The notes beneath the pieces are model-generated. The model searched no databases. It had not been told where the DNA came from and saw only the letters and a list, made by a program, of their open reading frames with translations. Below are positions 28,201-40,200 of a DNA stretch of 64,000 bases, piece by piece (the first letter of the stretch is position 1; each line of letters starts with the position of its first letter). This stretch comes from Aulostomus chinensis (lineage: Eukaryota; Chordata; Actinopteri; Syngnathiformes; Aulostomidae). Location of the stretch: the NCBI GenBank assembly GCA_037954235.1, contig JBBMOA010000017.1, positions 19,674,527 to 19,738,526 on the forward strand. The letters are read 5' to 3'. The translations under genes were made by a program, and so were the position numbers.

Positions 28201-31200
28201 ACTCCTGGTTCCAATGATTTCCGATTTAAGTGATTAAAACTGGCAGGCTGTGTTTATTTCATTCCAGAGATGGTAATCTTGGTTATGATGTGTCTATGTG
28301 TTTGTGTCCAGATGTGGACGAGTGCTTGGTAGCTAACGTGTGCCCGGGTCAGCTGTGCACCAACACCCCGGGATCTTACACCTGCACGAGCTGTGGCACC
28401 GGCTTGCGTCTGTCTGAGGACGGTCACGTTTGTGAAGGTAAAGTTACTGACTTGCCTCGGCCTGTTACATCTGTCAGCGTAGCAAACACTAGAGTGCATT
28501 TACACCACAATAGAAAGGGAATGTTGTCGGCCCAGAACTTGATTACAGAAAATCTTTACAGTACTCAGTAATTTGTCATGACATGATTTATGAGATCAAT
28601 GCAGTAAAAGTTCTTCTTTGACAAATCCAGGGAGGTAGGTTCTGTCATGACTTCATGAGAAGGGAAAAAAAAGATGATTATTTAAGTGGAGTCAAACGTA
28701 GCCTCAGTTAGTCACATGTACTGTAGTATGTTTTTTAATGGAAGTGTGAATATAGCCCGAGAGGAAGATCCCCCACTGATACAGCATGTGCCTTTGTGCT
28801 GGGAAAAATCTTTACAAAACAAGCTGCAGTCCAAGTCAGCCTCTGATCGAATTTTAATGGAAGACTGTGATAGCATGGAAAATATTCAGGACTTAATTTG
28901 AAATGAAGTCAACCCCTCTGCAGCCTTGCATGTACTGCAACAGGCTGACTGTGTTGAACTCACTCTGTTCATCTCAATCACCCAACAATGGCCCATACTA
29001 TTTTCTCCTTAAGAAATACAATCTGCACTGTTCTGAGGAATTTCCAATGATCGCATAACAGTGAGCCTGCGACTGTTTGTGGATTCAGTAATTATACACC
29101 ACCTGTAATAGCGTGCTGTTTTGGATTCGGCGACTGCCCGGCATACTTATCTTTCCACCCTTTTTAATAAAACACTGTCAGTGTGATCTAATAAAGAGGG
29201 ATTCGCTTACTGTACCGTATGCTAGCCACTCGACCGTTCATAATGTTAACAGATAAGATAGTAGATTCGCAAAATGTGGATTCTTTGCTAAAGATGATAA
29301 CCTATAGCTAACCTTTTCTTCTTCTGTCCATTAGACATCGACGAGTGCCAGGTGCCAGGTGCATGCTCCACGGGCATTTGCACCAACACAGAGGGCTCCT
29401 TCTCCTGCACGCCCTGTGACCAAGGCTACACTGTGGCACCCAACGGGCTCTCGTGTGAAGGTAGATTGGGTGATTGACCGCGCTCACTAAAATTTACGAT
29501 GGCTGTGCAATCATTTTCACAGTCATCCGTTCCAGCCCAGTATGACCTACTATCGTGAGCACAAGTCATTCCTCGCTGGTTCAGATGATGCATGACTATT
29601 CTGACATGTTCGATGGGGTCTGGATGGTTTTCATCCACATGACAAAACTTTGGCAAATTCAAAGTGAGAACCAGTGATCTACAGCTGCTGTGATTGTGTC
29701 ATACTGATGACATCTCTGTGTGTGTCATCGCAGATGTGAATGAATGTGAGGACACAAGCCTGTGTCTGGGAGGTCAGTGCATCAACAGCATCGGCTCCTA
29801 TAGTTGCTCCTGCCCTGCTGGTCTAGAGCTGGCGGATGGGACGTCCTGCAGAGGTATACACAAACATATGCGAAATAGATCATTTGACACTGGTGAAATA
29901 TATCATTAGTGGGTAGAGCCTCTCCCTTGGCTTACCTCTTGTTATCTCACAAAGCTGTGAGTGTTTATTTGTGCTTGTGTGTGACAGATATCAATGAGTG
30001 TTTAACAATCATGGGAATCTGCGGAGAAGGAGACTGTTTGAATACTGAGGGCTCCTACACATGTACCTGTCCAAACGGATACAACAGCATCGATGGCATG
30101 ACTGGCTGCCAAGGTACAGTAGTAAAAATACTCACATGAGTGGGAAATCGTTTTTAAATGATTCGTGTAATTGGGAGGCACAGTTGGAGAAAGTTAGTAT
30201 GAATGAAATAATGACAGTGTCCTCACTATACTGTCCCTCATGGGTGTTGAGGCCATGCTTGGGACTGCTGGCATGGCTACTCAGTCCCAGCCATTCTGTG
30301 TAATTGCCCATGGCCTCATCAACTGTCTCAGCTCACTCGCTCTCAGCTCCGACGTTAGTTTGATGTTATTCCAGCCGCACCCAATGACCCACTGGTCATA
30401 GCAATGGGGGGAAAAATGTAGCTTGGTCATCAGCTAAGGCAGAAAAGCCTCTCTTTTCAACAAACTGAAGCATTTGCTGTCATAATAAATTAAATGTTTT
30501 TGGCTAGGATGTCAGAATTGGATCAGTGTTATTTCTGGTGTGTCTTGTAAGAGGTGAAGTTGAGACAGGATGCCTGGCTGGGAGAAATCCTGTGATGATG
30601 TGAAGCAGGTAGTTGGGTTCTTCAGGCTCTTGTAAAAATTCTGGCAACACCCTGCAATGGGCGAGAGTGACTAAGTGAACCAGGGTTAATCCTTGCACAG
30701 AGACGTACTTCCACTGAGGCTTTAGAGGCTTGGTGTGCCAGATATCATCCACAGCACACTGAGCAAGCTGCCCAGCCTGCATCAGGTACTTTGGCTGCCC
30801 GCCACAACAAATACTAGGCTCTGATTATCCTATAAATCAGAAGTTGTCATATATTCTCTTGCAGTCTGTCATTGTGTGTACAGTGCTGACACAATGAAAG
30901 CCAGACCTTCTATTATGAGTCTGTATAGGGAGGGTGAAGGGAGGATTAGGGTATGTGAGTTTATGGGAGTGAAAGATGGGCTTAGTCAGATGAGGCTAAA
31001 ATGATGCTAGGCGTTGAGCAGACAAGTATTGAAGAAAAAATGGAACATGTATTGTGATAAAATAAATTGACAGCAGGCTGTAATGTAGATTTAATTAAGA
31101 TAAACAGCTTGTGACATGGCCTTGCTGTGCCTTTCAGTACCGGTTTTGAAGACCTTGAATTAACTCCAAAGCTACATAGTCACCGCATAATTATGCATTT

Positions 31201-34200
31201 ACTTATTGTCTGGAGTATTTTTTCCACACAAAAAAAATTCTCCTTATCTGTACAAATATTTGTCGTGTCTAAAAGGTTCAAAAGGCTGGAAAAGAAAGAC
31301 AGACTTGTTGACTTTCCTGCCCCCACCACCACCACCAGGTTTCACCCCAGTTCCCTGTACCTTACAAGTTATGTTGTAATACTGCAATTATTCACCAATC
31401 CACAGCTCATCAAGCTTGTAGCATTAATTTTTATGAGTCACAGGGAGCGCTCTGAGCACGAGAAGCTGAGGTAGATGTTTTCCCCAGTTGTTTCCTGTTT
31501 GCCAGTATACCGTTACATGCTCCAAATGACCAATGCATCTTGTGTTCAGACAAGCGCTTGATTACACATTCTTTTAGTGATACTTATGAACAGGAGTGGT
31601 GTTCCCTGCAGGCTTAATAAAGACAGAGGACATGCATGGTGTTAAGTAATAATCAATATGTAACAAATCTTGATCTAGCCTCGATCATCTACCTAATAAT
31701 GTAAGAAATGCATGACTGTTACAACCATTCACTGACATCAAACTTGGCATGTGCGTTGCTGGTTCCCTCAATTGAGTGCAGTTCTGAGTTGAAGTCAAGG
31801 GTCTGAGTAAATTTGATGTTGTCAGTCTGTGACTGAAGGCCATGGTGGACAAAACCCCAGAACATTATGTAAATTTACTTCCTAAGTCCAATTTTTTTGG
31901 AAAAGAAAAAACTAAGCTTCATGATGAAATGTAACAAGTAACAACCTTCATAGTGATGTCAAAAGTCTAAAGTGCAATAGTTTAAGTGGAATAGCGGTAA
32001 TCAGTTTCCAAAGAAACAAAAACTCATGTACACATACTGGAAAAATGTACTTAAATGAAAACATAGTCTATTCTATAACCAACAATGATTGTACTTGAAT
32101 ACTAAAATGCAGCACTCATGTGCCTCCATGGTTGGTTACAGTGACAGGCTAAGTATTCAAGTACTGACCATCATAATCCAGATGATCAAAGTCAGACATT
32201 ATTATGGAGGGTTGTTGACATCAGACAAACAATTGGCCCCGCCCCTCATGCACCAGTGAGCGAGTGGATTAATCTGTATCAATTTGTCTTCACCTTAGAT
32301 ATGGATGAATGCAGTAAAGACACCGTATGTATCCGGGGCGAGTGCCTCAACACCGACGGCTCTTTCTTGTGTTTGTGTGAAACTGGTTTCAAATTCAACG
32401 ACGATACTGCAGACTGTGAAGGTAAGAAAATGATATTCCTCTTTGATAGTGATGTTGTGCTTAGTCATGTTTGACCCACCAAATTCTACCCTGAGGTTTA
32501 TATTCTGTGAGTCAACCAACATGTCAGCATTAGCTGTTGGATCATCACGCTTACACCATCATGCTTTAGTATTAAGCATACGCAGTATAGAACAATTGCC
32601 TGTGATTGATTATCTATTGTCAGAATGGACCGCGCTTCAGTAAAACCGTCCAAGTCATGTTTGTGGCTTTCCTCCATGGGTTAAGCACTGAGGGGTGCCT
32701 GGATGACATGGCTCAAGGCCTGCAGTCCTTCTTCCCCAAGGGAAGTATGAATGACCCCATTGTGAGCAGGAGGTGTTTCTCCCTCTGGAACTTCTCCCTT
32801 TAGCTCCTTCACAAGTTCTTTGGTTGCTGTGATAATATTGTTCTTGGCCATTCCTCTTGCCTGCTGCGTGTTCTGAGGACAGCTACACCACAGACTTCCT
32901 GGATGACTCCTGCTGTACAGCCATTAGACTGGAAGCAGAGGAGCTGAGAAGGGAATATGAGTGCGCGCACGGGGGTGCATACGTCCGTGTTGGATCGCAC
33001 ATGTGGTTGCATTTGTGCCTCTGTTTGTCAGTTACTAACCAGCATCTGTCTCTCTCTGTCTGCACAGATCAGAATGAGTGCAAAGAATTTGGAAGCTCAG
33101 TGTGTGGTACCTGGCACTGCGAGAACACCATTGGCTCCTACCGCTGCTTCAGGGGCTGCCAGTCTGGCCTGGAGGGAGAAGATGCAGCAGACTGCGGTTA
33201 GTGGTCAACCCGTGTGTAGTTAAAAGAATAGCAAACACAAATCTGTTAAGAAAAAACAGATTTTCAGCCTTTCTAACTAAATCATAGGGGCATGTGTGTA
33301 TCTTGAGAACTCTGCCCTACTCCAGTTCATTTACTTTTCAATTTTGGCTCGACCTGAAGATAAAATCGACTCACCACGCTACTCACTCCTCAAGTCTCTC
33401 TCTGGGCATAGATAATGATTCCTCTTAGACTGACACAAAGACACTGGTGTGAATCAAAAGCTATCAGATAGGTCTTCTTGCACAAGAAGGGAGATGAGAA
33501 GAAGTGCCCCCTAAATTGGGGCACTTTATGAGAGGAGTGCACTGTCATTGGGGGCAGTGAGTGAAGCCAGCAGCTTATATCGGGCTGGAGTGCGTCTGGC
33601 ATAGACAAGGTGAAACTAGATCACCGTTGTTCTTCCTTTGTCAGCCTAGAGGGTCTCTTACCTCGTTGCCCTCCTACAAAGGCAGGTTCCACATCACCTA
33701 ATTTAGCTGGCTGTTTTTGTACATTTGCTACATCTGGGCTGCACAGCTGTCCAACTACAATATCTCCGTGACATCCAGAATACATGGAGCTGTGATGTGT
33801 TTACTGGCAGGAAGAGACACCTTGGGTTTGTGATGTGATCTGTTGCACAATGATTTGAGTTTATCACTTTACTTTCTAGCGCTTTGTTGCTCTCATAGCA
33901 CCATAAAACAACAAACGTTTATGAGGTCTTTGAGAGACAATAACAAAAAGCCAAATATTTCCTCGTATTAAGACGGGATCCAAACAGTCACTGGAGAATG
34001 ACAGGCGAAGAGGGGAAAACAGTCTGAGAGCATCAGAATGGAATGATGTGTTGGACTGCAGATGGAAGCTGTGGGTGTTTGTGGATGATTGTATGTGAAT
34101 GTGTGTGTGTGTGCACAGTGAGTGTTTATGTCCTTGCGTGTGTGTTAGAGAAATAGAACCAGAGGTTATATTAGCTGTAGAGATGCAGTGACGCCGAATT

Positions 34201-37200
34201 TTTATTGGGCTATTAACAGATAGAGATCAGGGGAGAAAATTCTACTTCGGTGCTGATCAGTGACAGATCCCATCAGATGACCCCCCTCCCATCAGCCTGA
34301 CATCAGCGGCCTCTTCACTTAACTTTAGGATCAGTCTGGCACCATCAGATGAGTGCAGAGGTAGTGTGATAAGCGCAGATAGAAACCAGATGCTCACCTC
34401 TGTTCCTTTGGTGTCAGAGTCAACACAGAGCTCATATAGGATCAAATAATGAAGTGCTAATTGGAGTGAGATGTAAACACACACACACACAGCTTCAAGA
34501 CTAAGGACTTCAGCTGCAATATTATATGCTGTAAGCAATGCATTTTGCCAGACATGCCTTAATCATTTAGGTGGGACTTGAATGGAAAAGTGTAATATTG
34601 TCCACTTTGGTTCCACAAAGATTAAACTTGCCCCATTTATGACCATGTGTGACCATCGTTCTTCCCGTTGCTATTTTATGATGCCAGCTGCCGTTCGTGT
34701 TTCCCTAGACCCCACAACAAACACTCTTATAGCTCAGCTTTGAGAACCAAGCCCTCTTACCCTCAGAAGCCTAACACTACACACAATAGTGGCTTGTTTC
34801 ACCTCACGATGGGAAGTTGTGGGAGATGCTGCCGTCACCCTAATAAAAATGCAGGGAGGGAGCTCAATTACGCCGAGGCATTTTTGTCTGCTTGTAAAAA
34901 TCATCAAATATTTAAGATGAGGCCAGACGCTGTAATGTGCAGTTTCTGCAAGGGGCGTTGTTTTATTTTAGAAGGGGCAGTGGTTGTCTTTGGCTCAGCT
35001 TGCAGCACTGATTTAGATTCAGAGACCATAATACAAAAGGGAAAAACAGGACTTCTTTGCAGTAGCGCGTCAGCCACAACTGTGCTATTGGGGGCTGCCA
35101 TCAGCCGTGCAGTGATGCTGCTATACACTGGGCCCCTCTGGGCACAACATGTGAAAAGCCATGCTTTCTATGAGTAGATGTGTCATTGTTTTGAAGCTTT
35201 AATTCGTCATAACGCTCATAAATTCCTTCAAGCTATGCCTTAACTTTAATAAGGCTTACCCAAGGGCGGAAATTGTATGTGGTCAAACTCTTGCCAACCT
35301 TCCACCCCAGTAAACGTATATACATGTAAAGACTTTACCATGTGTGTGTGATTGCTCATGTGCAGATTTAGTCTTTTTTTCCCCTTGCACGTGTTATATG
35401 ACAGCTTATTTAATTCTATTGTAGTTCAGCCAAAAAAGGTTGTAGATATGACAGATACAGTCTCTTGCGTACCTCACATCATCTTTACCCACTCGGTTGT
35501 GAAATAACCACTTCATATGGGTCCAATCAGACAAGGGGTTGCCCAGAGAGTATGGGAGAAGTGTGGGATGCAGAGGGTTAGCCAACAGTCACTGATTCCT
35601 ATATTATTGTTGCCTACCACCATGTGCACCAGATTAACACTGGCACAGACTCTCTCTGCATTGTCAGAACTGGGAAGCCTATTCTCTTGGGTCAGACCAT
35701 TAGGACAGGTGCCTGCTGGTCCAGATCGCTCCTAAACCTTTGTACCTCCTATCGAAGCTGAACTCCTCACCCTCTCCCTCTGTCTCCGCTTCAGGCAATT
35801 TACAGCGCTGCATGTGTCCTGATGTAACTGATTATTACATGGAAAGGCAACCTCATGTCCTGCTGGTGTGAGACTGGTTTTTCTTGGAGTTATCTCAGTT
35901 TTCCCACAAGCCATTAATGCTATGATTAGCACAACTCTCTGTGGATATGGACTAATTGAAGTAGTTGGTCAAGTCACATGCACAGAAAAACACAAGTCAT
36001 TAAAGTTGTTTTGGTGGTAATGCTCCCTGGGATGATACTTTGATTGCATCTCATCCCAACATGTGATTTGCAGCAGATTTTGTTCCATGTTACACATGAA
36101 CGAAAAGCGGCCTGCAGACAGTGATTATTTCATATATTAGCACAGAGCTTTCATCGCCCTCCTCCCTGACCTCCCGGCTGGCCGCCGCTGTCATACCAAC
36201 ATTCCATATTTAAGCTATTTACACTTGAGGAAACATAACTCAGACTGCAATATGCATTACAGTAAACCTCAGTCTCAGGCTATTTTTGATTGACCTGTGG
36301 GGATATTTTTCTCTAAAATTTATTTGAAATGACATTTCTTTTCTAACAGCATCCAAAAATAGTTTTGCTTGCAATCCCTCAGCTGCTAAATGCAAATCTA
36401 TTGCGTTGGTGTTTTTCAGTATGTGTCCATTTTACAGTTGTTTATTCCCACGAGTCTCTTCTAGCTATGTCGGTCCTTTTCAGTGTTTCTTGTGACAAAG
36501 ATGGTTTTGTCTTTCTCAGTTTTATTAGCTGGTGGGAGCCCTTGCGTCTGACCCTGGAGATATGTTAGAGAAGTAGCCAAGTCAGGACAAGAACCCTGAC
36601 AGAGAACTAGTCCCCCAGCAGGCCTGAGAAAGCAGACATCTGTGCTGACAGCAAAGACAGGGCCCTGGCCAAGCCTTCAAATCAGATGGGTTGTGGATTT
36701 TCTGGGTCCATTTTCAGTTTTCTTCAATTGACGCAGGGTTTATGAGCGCTCAGACGCAAAATAAAATGGATTTAGACAGCATGTGGATAATTTTCACTCT
36801 ATAAATCCGTGCGTTTGAAACATCTGAGGTGCTAGTGGACTTGACATCATCCCAACTGATGTCAGGATGAGATGTGTCCAAATTAAGCTTTACAAGTACA
36901 CAATGCAGTGGACTGGTTGTAATTGGAGTAGTTGTAATCTTATTGTCAGCATTTTCCCTTGTTTGAAATAGCCATTCCTGTTATTCTAAACCAACTTACC
37001 ATTAGTCATGGAAACTTTGAGTGGAATGGTCATAGAGGGTGGTTGTGAAACTAAAAAGTCAACAGAAATCATCTGATAATAAAGCAGACAGAGTGGAGTG
37101 ACATCTAATTTTAGCTGCATTGGGAGAGCGCAAACCTCTTCTAAGCTCATGTGAATCACTACACGTTTAACAATTTTATGAAAACTAGTATGTCACGAGT

Positions 37201-40200
37201 CACTCTCTGGTTTACATATGTGCACCATGTTATAAACTAGATCAGCAGCACTTCCTCACTTACATCATTGGATGAACATGAGGCAAAATGGAAAAAAAAA
37301 AAAAAGCCTCGGTCTTCTCTGTAACTCTAGATGTGATGTCACCCCCTCTAACCTCTGAAGTTTCAATTTATGTAGCTTATCCCACTATGAAAACAGAAAG
37401 GAAAAATTTAGGTTTTGGTTTAGCATAATCATGCTAACATACAAACAGCACTGACAATATCACCTCCTTGGCAGAGGTAATAATAATAACAATAACAAAA
37501 GCAGCGGCTGAAACATTTCAACATTATATTGTCTAAGAACGGCTGTCGTCTTGAACATATATTGTCTGTTTATTTTTTCTGTACTATACTATCCCAAATG
37601 TTTCCAACAGTGTTGAAACCCAGAGAAATCTATAACGTAAATTATGCATTTTAGTCTTTTGACCGTGGAAAACAACCTCGGCCACGATTTAACTGACCCC
37701 ACGACATTTGCTACATTAGCTATATGGGTGGCTGGCTCAGTTCATGATAAGTTAGCATGTTGAAATTAAAACAGCTTTGGGGCGAATGCATTACCCAATA
37801 AATGTGACTAACCATGAAGCGAAGACAATTTAAGCACATGACCTCAAACATGGACATGTGTGGTGTCAGATGCAGTACTGGTAATGGTGGTGGAAGACAT
37901 GATCCAACGCTACTTCACTAGATCATCTGTCTTTTGTTACTGTTTTGTTTGAGAGACCCTCAGTGTCAGAAATTACATGCTGTGCCTTTAACGGTATCTC
38001 TGTATAAATACTATTCCTCTTTAAGGGCTGTCCCAGGATGTGGTAATACAAGCTGTTCCTTATAAATATACCTTCAGAGCATTGACTGATAATTGGTGCG
38101 TGTCACATAACTTGTCAAAACACCGCTAGCTTAACACTGACCAGTGGCAACCTACAGTAGACTGACCAGAGAACAAATTCATGTAGCTAAAGTGCAATCA
38201 TTAAAACTTATTTATTTTTAAACGGTTATAATAAGGCTTGCCCCTTTGCAGTATCAGGGTTTGGCCTCTCTGTTTTCCTCCGTATGCCAAGAAGTTTTGA
38301 ATGATGTATGCAAGAAATTGCTCACAAATGTTCCTTTAAAGGAGAGAATCTGCTAATGCTTACATGGCTCATTTTTACCCACCTCACCTTCCACATTTCT
38401 GTCTCTCCATAATACATTGACCTGCAGTGGTGGAAAAATGAAAGTACCAGTGTAATAACGTAAGAACACCCCACTACAAATCCTGCATGAACGTGCAAGT
38501 AAAAGTGCAGAAGTATTTGCACCAAAACATAATTAAAAGTAAAAGTAAAGCTTTGACCTCTCTGGTTTATATAAAACCATATGTAACATTTTGATACTTA
38601 AGCATCAATGTGTCTGCAGCATGTTAGAAGCTGCAGGTGAAACTAGTTTGAACTACTATATTTACAGTTTTATGTACAGGGACGACGAATCAATCTGAGA
38701 GGTCGTGAGATGATTAATGGGAGAAGAGAGAAGAAAAACAGTTCTGGTACAAAAAATCTGTTTTCAGTTTTTGGACTTTTTCTCTAATCTTTGATGCTTG
38801 GCGAGATATTGGATCATTTTGAACATTTACTGAAATGAAACCATGTGAGAAGTTTAGAGAGAGAAATCACTATTTGGTGGAGCTGTTAACAACTCAGAGA
38901 CATCTGAAATGTGACCTCAACCACACGCTGCTTTCTGTCTAATGTCAGAAGCCAAAAAAGTTAGGTTCAAACTAAGACAATGTGCTGTAGCTTAAAAACT
39001 TCTTTTATTATCCACTCAAATGCATTGTCTCTTCCGTGAATACGCTCGTGTACAAAAAAGTGAATTCCTGCACACATGAATCACTTTTGCACTGATTTAT
39101 TCAAAACTGCCGACATTTGAGTTTCAAGAAGGAAGGGAATTCACTCTTTCCTTCTTGGAGCATAAAGTAACATTTAAAATGGAAGTACAGCACTTGAGCA
39201 AATGTATGTAGTTACTCCACACCCCTGCTGAAGTGTAACAAAGTCTCCCTGAATTAATTGACAAACACAAATATTTGAAACCTCTCTCTCAATTAATAGT
39301 CTAATATGTACACCATCTCTGACATGTTATGATGGCAGCCATTTCTGCTGTTATTGTTAAATGAGAATGGTAGTTCTGTTTATTTTGGAAAAGAGGCACT
39401 GTTTACCGAGGTAGTTTGAACATTGTACTAAAGTGGCGTTGTAAATATTAATGCTCTGCTCTTTTCTCTGGCCTTACAGATATTAATGAGTGTGTTAATG
39501 AGACCATCTGTGGGAACCACGGCTTCTGCGAGAACACAGATGGTTCCTTCCGCTGCCAGTGTGATCAAGGCTACACCAACCCGCCAGGAGATAGCAGCAA
39601 ATGTGTCGGTGTGTAACTGCACACTCATGGATGGTGTTTTGCATTTTACGTCCGAGTATGTAGCCAAACCCTGATTAGCTTATTCCTCTTGTGATACATT
39701 GCCAGTGATGTTCAGAGGCACGCAACTGCTCTCGGTGACATATTCTCTTACACTCAATAGTTTATTTTGAATCAATCCCACATGCACACATTTATGTCTA
39801 ATTATTCTAATCTTCAGCTTCGTGAAGAGGTCAGAAAGTGTTGATTTTTGTTGACAATAATAATAAACTGAATGTCACCAAAAAAATTTAGTCTGCAAAT
39901 CTGAACTTTCCCCATTTTAGGCCTCCTTTAACAACTGATTTGGCTATGAATAACCCTCCCAGTAACTAGATGATACAGTGACCTTGCCATGACCTTGTGG
40001 CGCACATGTGCATGACCCTCACGCCCTCTCGTGTCTTTCTCAGACGTGAATGAGTGCGAGATGAGCTTGGCGCTGTGCGGGGAGGCCCTGTGTGAGAACT
40101 TCGATGGCAGCTTCCTGTGCATCTGCCCCAACGACAATCAGGAATTTGATCCCATCACCAGCCAGTGCCGCTCCCTTGGTAATAGCGCAGGACCAGCACT

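Larger units (their letters stand above)
33197..39479. other. 6.3-kb ltbp2 intron between EGF modules 16 and 17
   Basis: Repeat-rich in its 3' half (37430-38240 and 38425-39236). A 169-codon open frame at 34668-35177 has no recognisable domain or flanking gene signals. No RNA gene seen. Confidence 0.6.

Noticed and set aside
30504..30782. 92-codon minus-strand frame resembling a transposase at first glance
   Set aside because: No motif could be named and no terminal repeats or second fragment were seen.
34668..35177. 169-codon open frame in the 6.3-kb ltbp2 intron
   Set aside because: No recognisable domain, no promoter or poly(A) context, composition like the surrounding intron; a chance open frame.
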